From Okapia johnstoni (lineage: Eukaryota; Chordata; Mammalia; Artiodactyla; Giraffidae), in NCBI GenBank assembly GCA_024291935.2, contig CM044322.1:65711405-65775404 (forward strand): 64,000 nt of DNA, written 5' to 3'. How positions within the stretch are numbered: position 1 is the first letter of the stretch; each line of letters opens with the position of its first letter. The notes beneath the pieces were generated by a model, which searched no databases, was not told the DNA's origin, and worked only from the letters and a program-made list of their open reading frames with translations. Positions 36,957 through 48,639 of this stretch are shown here, in pieces. A program made the position numbers and the translations under genes.

Positions 36957-38819
36957 ACATAGTGCAAGAGGTACTGTCTCTGGCCCTGAGACAATAATAT
37001 AATCACAAAGTAATGTTGATGTGGTTTCTACCCATATGGAGACTATAGGCCTGTGAAAGAGGAAGAAAGAACTGAAATGATTGCAAAATATGAGGAAATT
37101 GATGACCTTAGAAAACCATGTGCAATGAAGTTGCTTGGCAATGTAGTAGGACAGAGCTTGGGCATAAACAACACAGAATATTGGTCCTTAGATCTGGAGA
37201 AAATGCAAAAGGAATTAGGGTGTGGGATGTATGGGCAATAATTTGGGGATACAGAGATCATCCAGGGGCATCCTCTTTTAAAGTATTAAGCAAGTTTATA
37301 GCTTACTTGTCTTCAAAATGACAAATTCAAATTAATCAAGTATAGAAAGTCTGTCATTTGGAAACTGGTATGATTCATTTTCCTTCTTCTAAATATCACT
37401 TGAATGTGAAGGATTGATTAGAGGATTTCCACTGACGAAGACTGGCAGGCCAGGGAATCTATCCAAATATGCTGGACACAGAAAGGACGCAAACACTTTC
37501 CTTAAAAAATCCTTTGAAACTGCATGGATAATGTTTCCAACTTCACTCTAAGTACAGGGAGATGGAGTTTGCTGGTGGAGTCAGGTTCTCCTTTAGCTAT
37601 CGTCAATCTGATGAGAAAATGCAAACTATCGAGGTCTATAGGATGTGTTTGCTACAAGTGAAGACACACACATGATTTGCTGAGCTAAGAAGTGTGACTT
37701 GTACTCTGTTAGACATGGGAAGAAAAACTGGGTTGGATGGACATGCCTAACTTAGTGCTTGTGCCAGGGCAGTCTAAGGAATATGCACTTTCCAAGCATT
37801 AACGAAAATTGAACAAAACAATATCATCAGAAGGTAGTATTAATCTGAATGTAATTTATTTCCCTTCTTGTCAAAATGTAATGGGTGTTTTCTCAGACTT
37901 CAAAGTTCTTACATTTCTGTTGAAAAAGATCTTTCATGTATGTGAAAAATTTTGAAGTATTTTATCTGACAATAGATAGACATTAATAAGTAAAATTTTC
38001 AGGGCATTATTTTGTTTGGATGTTTTCCTAAGAGGAAAAGGACCTGTTTATATAATTGTTTGTTAGGACATTGTCCCAAGGTATAGTAAAAATTCTGTCC
38101 TTGAAAAGAGGGTCAATTAAAAAAAGAAATTAAGAAACCTTTATTAAGCCAATGAGTGTATAAATTCCAAAACCAAGTCAAGGTGATATAAGGCAATGCA
38201 AAAAAAACCACCAAAATATTCTTATAGGAAATTGCACCTTAATTAACATTAATAATAAATGACTCACCCTTATGATTATTTCTTAGATGAAAAGTCTGCA
38301 TAATATAATAAACTAAATATTCATAGAGAAAATATAAAAGATAATAAATGTATGGCACATGAAAACATAGAAGCAGTATCTTTTTTCAGAAGTGATTTCC
38401 TCTAATTTGTAAAATTTAGAGCAAATGGAGTATCTGTCAAAACAATACCAAACTAAAATGTTGTGTTGAGGGTCATTGTTCAGTTTTTTAAACCTTTACC
38501 AGATGTATCAGGTGTATTGCAGAGACTGCTGTGGGTAGAGAATTAGCTACATGTGTCTGTTTATTTCTTTTCTATTGTCTTTATCCAGTTTTAAAATCAA
38601 GCTTCTACCATCACTGTAAAATGTGTTCAATAGCCTTCAATCATCTCTTCTTTAGGATGATCTGTATCAGAGAGGAGTTATATTTTCCTTCTTCAAAGTT
38701 AGAACTTTCTATGATGGTATTTTAGTTAAGAGTTTTTATGGCAATCAGACTTTCAGTTTCTTTAGCCATTGTCTATATATTAGAGTTTTCTATTTCTTTG
38801 GTCAAATCTAACATTCTGT
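36957..38819. other. Sequence without recognised element
   Basis: 1.9 kb. Two overlapping plus-strand frames of 62 and 67 codons (37053-37321) contain charged, gene-like residues but no recognisable domain. There are no splice or start features I can defend, so no gene is called. Confidence 0.4.
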
Positions 38820-39894
38820 AAAAATTAACTTTTTAACTGTGTTTTAAAAATTTTATTGGTGTATATTTGTTTCCATTTCAATTTAAGTACATCATATCTA
38901 TTGTGTCTGAACTTTTATAATTTTGACACACCATGTTTTATTTATTGGAAGTCTCTTTATTTTTCTTGGGAGGTTCTCTGAGAGTTCTATTATTACTATT
39001 AGTGTTTTAATTATTTTCAAAGAGAGAGATTTTGCCTGTATTTTGATATTGTTTTATAGTTCTTTGTTCTATTAATCCTTTCCTCATCTCTAAATTTACT
39101 TTCTTCCTCTGAGAAGCAGTGCAGAGGCATTAATCTGATTGTGTTTGGCTAATTTCTTTAACAGCATAGCATGAATGCTTATATCTTGTATTGTTTTTAT
39201 TAAGCATATTTAAACATCTTTGTTTTAATTGTAGTAAGGATTGCATTACTGTGTCCAAGATCTGTTATTGTAATTATTGTACTTTATTATTTACTATCAC
39301 TCTGATTTCTGTTTTAACCCAAAGGTTATGCACAGATATATTTTATGAACTTTTAAACATTTTTTTTCTAATTGTCATCACTAATTTTTAATCATATTAG
39401 GCTTCATTCAGAGAATCTGGTTAATGTTCACTGATATTTCAGGATTGTTAAGGCTTTGTTGTAGTTTACTGCATAGAAGTTAATGTTCTGTTCCACAAAG
39501 AAACATACGCATATTTTCTTAGTTCTGAATTAATAATTGTATTATCTAGATTATTTTTAATGTTACTTTTCTCTAGCTACAGTCTAACTGATTATTTACA
39601 TTATTTTCTGCATATATATTTTCTTGAATTTGTACCTTGTTTATTTTGGATTTATACTTTAGTTATCATTATGTTTCTTGTTTCTCCTTAACTTTTTAAG
39701 TTTTGCAAATATATTTCTTTCTTCCTTAATTTTAAAGAGTTTGATTACTATTTTTTATTAAAATTACCTAGGCTTTCTTTTATCTTGTATTTTTCTTCTT
39801 AAAAATTTTGTCCTGCATTATCTTATTTTCAACATCACTGCATAATTTAAATAGAAGTGCTTAACTTTAAACAATACCTTGGTAAATAGTTGGG
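38820..39894 (-). mobile_element. Diverged L1-like region, antisense
   Basis: T-rich sequence whose block order ('aacccaaaggttatgcac', 'tttctaattgtcatcacta', 'gagaatctggttaatgttc') recalls antisense L1 ORF2 of old families. It adjoins the L1 leader at 39895-40625 in the same orientation, so both may belong to one internally deleted L1. Divergence makes this tentative. Confidence 0.4.
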
Positions 39895-40625
39895 CAACTT
39901 CAGACAGCCATCTCCTGAGGGTAGGGTGCAGCAGCTACCCTCTCGGCTGTTTGACCTGAGGTGTCCCAGGAATGGAGCCCACAGGTTGTTCAGTGAGTCA
40001 AGTCTTGGTGCCAAAACGATGACCTCCACGAGAGCTCACCCCGGTGAATATTCCCTGGAGCTTCTTCTACCAGTATCCTTGCCCCCACCGTGAGCTACAT
40101 GTGACCCCTGCCTCCCAAGAGACCCTCCGTGACCCACCAACAGTTTAGCCCAGGCTACTCTGGAGTCACTGCTTTGGGCTGGACCCCAGTGCAGGTGAAA
40201 ACTTGTGTATGTCCTCCAAGAGCAGAGTCTCTGTTTCTCTCAGTCCTGTGGCGCTCTTGCGCTCAAGCTCTCCTGGCCTTCAAAGCCAAGTGCTCTGGAG
40301 GCTCCTCCTCCCAATGTCAGACCCTCAGGCTGAGGAACCTGAGGCAGGGCTCAGAACTGTCACTTCTGTGGGAGAACCTCTCCAACAGAATTAATTTCCT
40401 GTCTGTGGGTCACCCACCTGGCAGGATTGGGATTTTATTATCTCACAAAAGTGCCTCTCCTACCTTTCTGATGTGGCTTTTTATTTGTCTTTGGATGTAA
40501 AATATCTTTTTAACATAGATTCCAATCATTTCTATAGGTGGTTATTCAGCAGTTAGTTGTGATTTTGGTGTTTTTCTGAGATGAAGTAATCTCAAATCCT
40601 TCTACTCTGCCATCTTGTCCCCCCT
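39895..40625 (-). mobile_element. L1 5' leader, antisense
   Basis: A GC-richer block. The right end reads 'ccttctactctgccatcttg', the complement of the well-known L1 start 'caagatggcagagtagaagg'. Leftward it shows 'gttcagcagttagttgtg'-type, 'tttgtctttggatgta', 'gtgggagaacctctcc' and 'aaagccaagtgctctgg', which I recall from artiodactyl L1 5' UTRs in this order. A 123-codon plus-strand frame (40129-40500) is antisense to the leader and not a gene. Confidence 0.65.
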
Positions 40626-42253
40626 ACACTGTAGCTCTAATTCAGTCTAAGGGCATCTGTTTTTTGATGGGTGGATTTAAAGCAGTTATTTTAGCCATAT
40701 ATTATTAAGTAATCTCAGACCTAGAATTAATCAGCTAGTTTAACATAATTCATATGAATCAATTCATATGTACTGTATTTTTCTTTTGTGTATTGTCATA
40801 ATCTTCTAGATTCTAATTTATTCCTCTATGTTCCATTCAAGTTTGAGAAAAAATATATTAAAATATGTTAAATTATCAGTAACCTTGTATTATCCTGGAC
40901 CCCTCCCCCCAAAATTCAACTTTGGTCTTCTAAATTGTTAACAGATAAACTGAGGCAGATGAAAACTTTTCAAGATTTTTTTTTTTTTGAGTGACAGATT
41001 CAAATCTGGAAGTACTCCTCCTGCAGGACCTAGGAGAAAGGGTTTTATAGAACAGATGCAGAAGCAGAGCCAGGAAATTATTTGATTGGCTATGGGTCAT
41101 GTTTATACACTATATGTGAAAACTAGTTGACCATTTGTGATTTGCTGTTTTTAAATATCTTTTTTATATGGATAACAGTGCATTTACAAGTGACTGGGGC
41201 TTAGGTTTTCATTGGCTATGTAGTCTTCCAGACACTAAGTCGTCTCAGTCTAATGACCTCCTCACTTATTTACTTTAACACTACTGTGCCCCAGTCAGTC
41301 TCATGCTTTTATGTTTTTTGTGCAAATGTACTTTTTTTATGGCATTGATTATCCCCCCCCAAAAAGTAAAACTGTAAGTTACCCATCAATCCAATGTCAT
41401 ATTTGTCTTTGAGTTATTAATAACCCATCTTCTTATTTATGAAGCCTTCAATATCTTCAGAGTGTGTTCAATATAAGCTGTTGTTAAAACAAATATACTC
41501 TTTCTAGTTTGATTTTATGACTTCAAACTTAGAAAGCAGTATCCCCCCCAGTTTTTTTTTTTTTCCTTAGAGTTTTGCTATTAGAGTCTGACATCAATAT
41601 CAAGAAGAGATTGCATTAATGGTATAAGTTAATGTGTTTATTCAGTACTTAGATACTGGTTTCTAGAATTGGTCTGCCTGGATCTAAATCTCTCTCCTGG
41701 ATTTTCTTATATGTACCTGGGGATAATGATAGCATTGTAGAATTGTTTTATTACATTACTTAATCAGTTAAAGCTCAGGAGTCTTGGACCATATCCACAC
41801 TCAAATTCATTTTAGCTTCATTATTAAAAATATTAAAATTTTCTCAGATCATTATAGACAGCATATTAACATCCCAACTAATAATTTTGACTCAATACAA
41901 GAAGCAGGAAGTTCAATATATTGAGAACAAAAAATATATATAATATTGCCAAAGCTACCTAAAAAAGGAACATTGAATTATGCCTCCTATTATATAAAAA
42001 GCTAATTTGGGATAGGTTAATGAATTAATTAATAAAATAAAAATAAATATTAAAATAAATTATTTTGCAGGCATGTTAAACTCAGAAGTCCTTTCTAAAA
42101 AAGATATAAAACATAACATGTAAAATAATCAACCTACTCAACAGAAAAACATACCTCCAAGATATCAGACAGAATAGAGACTTGTGGATCATTCATAGCA
42201 AATGATGTCACATAGATGGAGGAAATAATGGTTGCAAGTTTATAAGAGCTAAA
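40626..42253. other. Sequence with possible old repeat relics
   Basis: 1.6 kb. The segment 40905-41300 is more even in composition and may be an old LTR, but no ends can be defined. The segment 41640-41770 vaguely follows MIR block order ('ctgcctggatctaaatc' then 'ctggggataatgatagc') and is at most a MIR relic. No gene is supported. Confidence 0.35.
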
Positions 42254-42450
42254 GGGCTTCCCTGGTGGGTCAGATGGTAATGGTCTGCCTGCTATGCAAG
42301 AGACCTGGGTTTGATCCATGGGTTGGGAAGTTCCCCTAGAGAAGAGAATGGCAACCCACTCCAGTATTCTTGCCTGGAGAATCCCATGAACAGAAAATCC
42401 TGGTGAGCTCAACTCTGGTTGCAAATAGTCAGACACAACTAACACACACA
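42254..42450 (+). mobile_element. Bov-tA SINE
   Basis: Plus-strand copy starting 'gggcttccctggtgggtcag' and ending 'agacacaactaacacacac'. A short 'aaaggg' repeat flanks it; a longer TSD is not clear. Confidence 0.9.
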
Positions 42451-42474
42451 AAGGGTTAGTACACATAATAAAAA

Positions 42475-42850
42475 CAAAAAATCAGTAAAGGAAGATTAAC
42501 AATAAAATAGTAAAAATATCCAATGCACATCAGTAGCTAATTCAAAGAAATGCTAAAACAAATAAACATATTAAAAGTTCCCAAACTTAACTAGCAGTCA
42601 AGGAAATATAAATCAAGAATCTGTTAATAAAACTTTATATCTATTATTTAGCCAAAAAATTAAACTATAATAATTCTTGTTGCTGAGATATTAGGGGAAA
42701 TAATAGCATTATATTGCAAGTGACCACATGGATGTACTGACTTTTAGTCAATTAAACTGTCTTTTAGATAGTTAAACTGGTAGTTTCAAGCCCTGTTTCT
42801 CCCCCTCTCTCATCCTGCCACTGGCAGTATCAAATTAATATAGGAAATAT
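42475..42850 (+). mobile_element. Possible decayed L1 ORF2 C-terminal fragment
   Basis: 'cagtcaaggaaatataaatc' and 'gagatattaggggaaataat' resemble decayed blocks near the L1 ORF2 end. The similarity is weak and the call tentative. Confidence 0.35.
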
Positions 42851-43079
42851 TATTACTGAATAATCAAAAAGATAATTGCATATTATTTATATTGAAGTAG
42901 TTTTCTTGATGTCATTCAGGAGTTGAAACTAAATGCATATGGAGTTTTCAGCAAGGTAGATCACCTGCCAAGGATTATAAAGAAAAGAATATAAAAGAGT
43001 TGAAATTATGAGGAATATGTACTCTACGTCAGTGGGTTTGCATTACAGATCTGTTACAAGATGAGTGGAAAATCTTTTA

Positions 43080-43375
43080 AATAAAACACTCTAAAATTAC
43101 AAAGGAGTAAAGAAAAAAACTAAATAAATTGGAAAATATAATTTAAAAATACAAAAATCTATGGAAAGAAATTAAAGCAGTGATTAAAAGAAATTTACAA
43201 TACTAAATGTTTATGTTAGAAGAAAAAAATGCCTAAAACGAATGATCTAAGTTTCCACCTTAAGAGCTAGAAAATAGAAGTGAAACTGTGTAGAAAGAAT
43301 GAAATAATAAGGGCAGAGTTCAATGAAATAGTAAATAGGCAAATAACAACAAAAAAGGTGCTAAACTAAAACTGT
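43080..43375 (+). mobile_element. L1 ORF2 fragment, sense
   Basis: 'attaaagcagtgattaaaag', 'gatctaagtttccacctta', 'gagctagaaaatagaag' and 'gagttcaatgaaatag' follow the L1 ORF2 segment between endonuclease and RT on the plus strand. Frames are broken. It abuts an L1 in the opposite orientation at 43384. Confidence 0.65.
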
Positions 43376-43583
43376 CTCTCTTTTCATTTTTTTTACTGTG
43401 ATAAAATACACAAAATATAATATTACAATCTTAACCATTTGTAAGTGTTTTAAAACTGAAACTTTATATCCATTAAACAGTAATTCCCCATTTTTCCCTA
43501 CCCCTAGTCCTTGGAAATTACCTCTCTATTTTCTGTCTATGAATTCAACTATTTTAGGTATCTCAAATAAAGAGAACTAGAGA

Positions 43584-43686
43584 GATATTCAGTGATGAAT
43601 AAGTGATATAAACCCTGGATGCTTTAACTTTCAGCCTTGAAAGGGAGAGCTATAGGAAAGGTAATTCAAGCATTAAGGATAATAAT
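43584..43686 (-). repeat. Inverted copy of segment 48133-48238
   Basis: About 100 bases within the L1 whose reverse complement matches 48133-48238 with roughly nine differences by eye. The anchors 'acctttcctatagctct' and 'aaagcatccagggttt' are identical in both. L1 sequence stops at about 43578 and resumes at about 43692, missing some 16 bases compared with the L1 order I expect. Confidence 0.88.
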
Positions 43687-45557
43687 TAAGGTTTTTTATT
43701 GGTTTATTTCACTTATGTCCTCAAGGTTTGTCCATATCAGAATTTCTTCCTTTTCTATGCTAATATCCCATTATATATAAATATCACATTTTGTTTGCTT
43801 ATTCATCTGTCACTGGATACTTGGGCTGCTTCTACATTTTTGCTACTATGACTAATACTGCTATGGACCTGGCTATACACATATCTTTTTAAGATATGAT
43901 TTGAATTTTTTTGATCATATACCCTGAAGTGGAATTGTTGCATCATGTGGTAATTCTATTTCTAATTTTTTGAGGAATTACTTTACTGTGTTGACAACAG
44001 CTATACCAAGTACATTTCACAACAATGCACAAGATTTCCAAATTTCTTCACATCTTCACCAACAGTTGTTATTTTCTATGTCTGTTTTGTTTTAATATTA
44101 GCCATCCTAGTGGTTATGAGTTGATATCTCATTGTGATTTGATTTGCATTTCCCTAAGGAAGAGCAATGGTGATCATCTTTTCATGAGCTTATTAATCAT
44201 TCATATATTTTTTTGGAGAACTGCATTTTCAAGTTCTTTGCCCATATTTTGAACCAAGTTGTTTTCTTACTGTTGAGTATTAGGAGACCTCCATATATTA
44301 TAGATATCAAAAACTTCATTAAGTCTATGCTTTGTGAATATTTTCTCTCATCTTGTGGGTTTTCTTATTACTCTACTCATAGTGTCTTTTGATGCACAAT
44401 TGAAATAATATAATAAAATCCAGTTTGTCCATTTTTTCTTTTGTTTTCTATGCATTGATGTCATAGCCAAGAAATCACTGACAAAGACAACATCATAACA
44501 TTTTTGCCTTGTTTTCTTCTGAGAGTTTTATAGTTTTAGGTCCTACATATATGTCACAAATTCATTTTGAGAATTTTTTGTATATAATCTTCAGTAAAGT
44601 TCCAAATTCATTAATTTTCCCAGCACTATTTGTTGAAAAGACTGTCTCATTCATTGAATGATCATGGAAGCCTTGCCGAAAATAATGTGAACATTTATTA
44701 TTTCTGAACTGTATATTTTAATCCATTGGTCCCTATATCTATCTTTATGTTAGGACTACATTTTTTTTTTTAATTACAGCTTTGTAGCATGCTTTGAAAT
44801 CAGGAAATGTGAGTCCTCCAGATTTGTTCTTTTTCAGGATTGTTTTGGCTATGTGAGGTAACTTGAGATTCCATATGAATTTCATGACTGATTTCTTCTC
44901 TTCATAAATGTCATTGGGATATTGATAGCAATAGCATTAAATATATAGGTTGATTTGAATTGTATCAGCATATTGAGAGGGTAACAGGTAGGAAGGCTAG
45001 AAGCAACTAATGGAGAAAATAGGCTGCAAGTGTCAGACATCTTCATCTCTCTCTTAAGCAACAGGAGGAAACAAACTACAAGAGTCAGATTTTTTTCCCT
45101 TCTCTATACAAAATTAAAAGGAGGTTTCTTTTAAAATTCTGTGTTGCCATGACAACACTTCTTTCCACTTGAACTTAACTTTTCTCAAACCTTGAGCTAA
45201 CCAATGCATTTTGCTTATGGAAATGTTTTTCTTAAGCTATGTTAATGAACTAAGTATTTACCCTAAACTCTTGTCTTTCTTCAAGTTGGTTCTGCCAAAG
45301 ACTCAGAACCAATAATGACTCAACAAACCAGTATGTTTTATTCATACAATTGTTCTCCTAATCTATGTTAATAAAACTATGAATTTGCTTGGAAACCTAC
45401 CTTTCTTCAAGATTCATGTCAATTGTTTTATGGTCCAGGATGACTCACCTTGTTCCAATGTTATCTCAAAATACATGTTGTGGGTGAGAGTCCTGGTGCC
45501 AGTCTGAGTTTTGAGAGTTTCCTTTCTGTAATTAGCAGCCTGCTAGTAGGTGTATAA

Positions 45558-46417
45558 GCAGAGTACATCATGAGAAACGCTGAGCTGGAGGAAGCACAAG
45601 TTGGAATCAAGACTGCTGGAAGAAATATCAATAACCACAGATATGCAGATGACACGACCCTTATGGCAGAAAGTGAAGAACTAAAGAGCCTCTTGATGAA
45701 AGTGAAAGAGGAGAGTGAAAAAGTTGGCTTAAAGCTCAACGTTCAGAAAACTAAGATCATGGCATTCAGGCCATGGGAAATAGATGGGGAAACAGTGGAA
45801 ACAGTGGAAACAGTGGCTGACTTTCTGGGCTCCAAAATCACTGCAGATGGTGATTGCAGCCATGAAATTAAACGACTATTACTCCTTGGAAGGAAAGTTA
45901 TGACCAACCTAGACAGAATATTAAAAAGCAGAGACGTTACTTTGTCAACAAAGGTCTGTCTATTCAAGGCTATGGTTTTTCAAGTGGTCCTGTATGGATG
46001 TGAGAGTTGGACCATAAACAAGGCTGAGTGCTGAAGAACTGATGCTTTTGAACTGTGGTGTTGGAGAAGACTCTTGAGAGTCCCTTGGACTGCAAGGGGA
46101 TCCAACCAGTCCATCCTAAAGGAGATCAGTCCTGGGTGTTCATTGGTAGGACTGATGTTGAAGCTGAAACTCCAATACTTTGGGCATCTGATGCTAAGAG
46201 CTGACTCATTTGAAAAGACCCTGATGCTGGGAAAGATTGAGGGCTGGAGGAGAAGGGGACAACAGAGGATGAGGTGGTTGGATGGCATCACCGACTCAAT
46301 GGACGTGGGTTTGGGTGGACTCCGGGAGTTGGTGATGGACAGGGAGGCTTGGCATGTTGCGGTTCATGGGGTCACAAAGAGTTGGACACGACTGAGCGGC
46401 TGAACTGAACTGAACTG
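45558..46417 (+). mobile_element. BovB LINE copy H (inside the LTR)
   Basis: 5'-truncated just upstream of the RT catalytic box and complete to the 'ctgaactgaactgaactga' tail. The TSD is 13 bases with one mismatch, 'agtaggtgtataa' at 45545-45557 and 'agtaggtatataa' at 46418-46430. The TSD contains the LTR's TATA-like 'tataa'. Confidence 0.95.
45570..46034 (+). pseudogene. BovB H RT C-terminal part (154 codons)
   Basis: An open piece beginning before the catalytic box, which is intact as YADDTTLMAESEE (box at 45642-45653, residues 25-28), then KSLLMKVKEESEKVGLKLN, the GETVETVETVADF segment with a 9-base tandem duplication, SKITADGDCSHEIKR, and YGCESWTINKAEC before a stop. It lacks the endonuclease and first RT motifs, so it cannot function. 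It is the only plus-strand copy here with the intact YADD. Confidence 0.9.
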
Positions 46418-46517
46418 AGTAGGTATATAACTTTCTCTTAAAGACTAGCAGGAGGGCACTCTTTCTGCCCCCTTCTGATGTCTATGTCAGAAGCTTTCTC
46501 TATTTCTTTTATACTTT

Positions 46518-46523
46518 AATAAA
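46518..46523 (+). promoter_or_regulatory. LTR polyadenylation signal
   Basis: 'aataaa' in the U3/R-like part of the LTR, followed by a T-rich stretch and 'acacaaaagctctgcatga'. It sets the plus orientation of the LTR. Confidence 0.6.
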
Positions 46524-46900
46524 ACTTTATTACACAAAAGCTCTGCATGATCAAGCCTTGTCTCTGACCCCAGATTGAATTACTCTCCTCCAGAGGCCAA
46601 GAATCCCAGCATCTTTCATGGCTCAACAACAACCTTTCAATATTAACAATATTAAGATTTCTAATCTATGAGCATGATATGTCTTTTCATGTATTTCTAC
46701 CTTCTGTAATTACTTTAAACAGTGTTTTGTGATTTTAAGTGTGAAAATCTTTTAATTCCTTGGTTAATTCCTAAGTATTTTTCTTCATTTCATTGTAAGT
46801 AAATTATTTTCTCAATTTCCCTTCCAGATTGTTCATTGTTAATATATAGAAATGCAACTTGTTTTTGTGTATTGAGATGAATTTATTAGTTCTAACATTT

Positions 46901-46930
46901 GTGTGTGTGTGTTTGTGTATGTGTGTGTGT
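46901..46930. repeat. (GT)n microsatellite in L1
   Basis: Imperfect GT array with one 'tttgtgta' interruption, inside the antisense L1. Confidence 0.9.
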
Positions 46931-47635
46931 AATCTCTACAGTTTTCTACATATAAGATCACTTCATTTACAACAGAGATGATTTTACTTCTTCCTTTCCA
47001 ATTTGATACCTTTTATTTATTCTTCTTGCTAATTGCTTTATCTAGGACTTCTAGTTGATTAAAAGTGGCCAAAACAGGCATCCTTACCTTGTTTTAGATC
47101 TTAGAGGAGAAGTTGTCAGTCTTTCATCATTAAGTATGATGTTTGCTATAGGTAACTCAACATGGCTTTTATTATATTGAACAGTTTGTGGCCTTATTTG
47201 TTGAATGATTTTTCCATGAAAGGATGTTGAAGTTTTTTTCATTATTTTTCTTCATCAACTGTGATGATCATTTGGTTTTTTCCTTCATTCAGCTAATGTA
47301 ACAGATGCAAACCTATTTGTACAGCTCAGACCCAGAGTTTACCCATTTTCATTTTGATGTTTTATAGGAAGCCAATCAGAACATATCCAAATGAGAAATA
47401 ACTTCTACTCTTTCTCAAGTAGAAAATGCTGTTAGTATATACTGGAACAAACAATAAATCTTAATTGCTTCCACTTCACAAACATTTCTCTAAACCACCA
47501 ACTTCTGTCCATTTTTACCAACATCAATTCAGCCAAAGCTCCTACTGTAATTCATTCTCCATTCTGAGCCAGAGTAATGATTTTTAAGTAGAAAATCATC
47601 ATGGCACTATCCTGATAAAACTTCTCAATATATTG

Positions 47636-47778
47636 CCACTATAGTATAGTATAGTGTTAGTCACTCAGTTGTGTTCAACTCTTTGCAACCCCATGGACGG
47701 TAGCCCACGAGGCTCCTGTATCCCCGGGATTCTCCAGGCAAGAATAATGGAATGGGTTGCCATTACATTCTCCATTCA
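47636..47778 (-). mobile_element. Short Bov-tA SINE inside L2
   Basis: Minus-strand, 5'-truncated SINE with an AGTAT-type tail repeat ('ctatagtatagtatag') on the left. A 10-base TSD, 'caatatattg', lies at 47626-47635 and 47779-47788. Confidence 0.92.
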
Positions 47779-48132
47779 CAATATATTGTCATTGTTCTTA
47801 GTTAAAGGCGGGGAAAAAAAAGTTTAACATGGTCTTTGACACTTAAAATAAACTTGCTCAGCTTATCTTCCCAAACTCACCCATGACACTCTCCATCTGG
47901 GTCCTTGACCTTTTATTGATCAGTATTTTCTGTTATCCAGATGTTAAAATTTATCTGATTATTATGATGTATCAGGGCCCTCACACATTCAAGTCTAACT
48001 TCCTGAAATGTTCTCTGTCAGCATTATCACATAGCTAATTCTTATAACTAGTCTCACAGTCAGTGCCATTGACGATACTATTTCCCACAAAGATCAGTCT
48101 CACTGTTATATATTCTAATAACATCTATACAT

Positions 48133-48238
48133 TAGTATTATCCTTAATACTTGCATTACCTTTCCTATAGCTCTCTCTTTCAAGTCTGAAAGCTAAAGCA
48201 TCCAGGGTTTGTATCGCTCATTCATCACTGAATATATC
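48133..48238 (+). repeat. Likely source of the segment at 43584-43686
   Basis: Part of the L2 3' end. Its reverse complement is found in an L1 about 4.5 kb upstream at roughly 91 percent identity, much closer than two independent L2 copies would be. Confidence 0.85.
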
Positions 48239-48245
48239 AGAATTC

Positions 48246-48639
48246 ATTATGGTTTCCACAATAGAGTAGTTTTAAGATTATCATTTGCTAAATGAATCAG
48301 TGACTAGATGAGAAAATACATATATAGTAAAATAGATAACAAAGGATTGATTTAATGTAGCTTAATGTTTTGACTTGGATTAAAGCTCTATTTTGTGATT
48401 TTCATAAGAGTAATATATTCTATAGTCTTTGTGCTAAAGAGATCTAAAATTTGTAGAAATATAGCATTTAAAGATTTTCTCACATGTTAGCAGATTGTCT
48501 GGCAGGATAAACAGGGAAGTAAGGTTAAGACATCATAAAAAAAGTCAACCTTATCTCTGTTTCCTGTATTTTCTTGGAGATTTTTGCATTTATGTCATAA
48601 AGGATATTGGCTTATAATTCTGTTTTTCTTTTTTCTTTT
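48246..48639. other. Spacer without recognised feature
   Basis: About 390 bases of AT-rich sequence between L2 and the rearranged L1. Nothing recognised. Confidence 0.45.

Larger units (their letters stand above)
44974..46639 (+). mobile_element. Solo endogenous-retrovirus LTR, split by BovB H
   Basis: Begins TG (44974) and ends CA (46639), flanked by the 4-base repeat 'atat' (44970-44973 and 46640-46643), as expected for a class I-type integration. Its 3' part has 'cagaagctttctctatttc', 'aataaa' and a U5-like segment 'ggccaagaatcccagcatc', matching a bovine ERV LTR I recognise by pattern. Without BovB H and its duplicate, the LTR is about 790 bases. No internal retroviral genes flank it, so it is a recombined solo LTR. 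Plus orientation is inferred from the poly(A) signal. Confidence 0.75.
43384..47300 (-). mobile_element. Ancient L1 (ORF2 and 3' UTR), antisense, split by an LTR
   Basis: Antisense L1 running from its 3' UTR (left) into ORF2 (right). Landmarks in order are 'atcttaaccatttgtaagtg', 'tttcacttatgtcctcaagg', 'ggaattgttgcatcatgtgg', 'gttgaaaagactgtctc', 'gattgttttggctatgtgag'; then after the LTR 'aatctatgagcatgatatg', 'cattgttaatatatagaaatg', 'ttttctacatataagatcac', 'catgaaaggatgttgaag'. The L1 sequence resumes across 44974-46639 without overlap beyond 4 bases, which proves the LTR is a later insertion. A foreign segment replaces L1 sequence at 43584-43686. Non-coding now. Confidence 0.85.
47460..48245 (-). 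mobile_element. L2 LINE, antisense
   Basis: Antisense L2 landmarks: 'attctgagccagagtaatga', 'gaaaatcatcatggcacta', 'tggtctttgacacttaaa', 'catctgggtccttgacc', 'aagtctaacttcctgaaatg' and the 3'-terminal 'ctgaaagctaaagcatccag' region. Old and diverged. A SINE interrupts it at 47636-47778. Confidence 0.65.

Noticed and set aside
37053..37321. Two overlapping 62-67-codon frames with charged residues
   Set aside because: No recognisable domain, splice signal or neighbouring exon. Too short to separate from chance.
40129..40500. 123-codon open frame in GC-richer DNA
   Set aside because: It is antisense to an L1 5' leader. GC content explains the absence of stops.
44974..46639. Full endogenous provirus
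   Set aside because: Only one LTR is present. The sequence inside the LTR is BovB, and the flanks are L1, so no retroviral genes are present.
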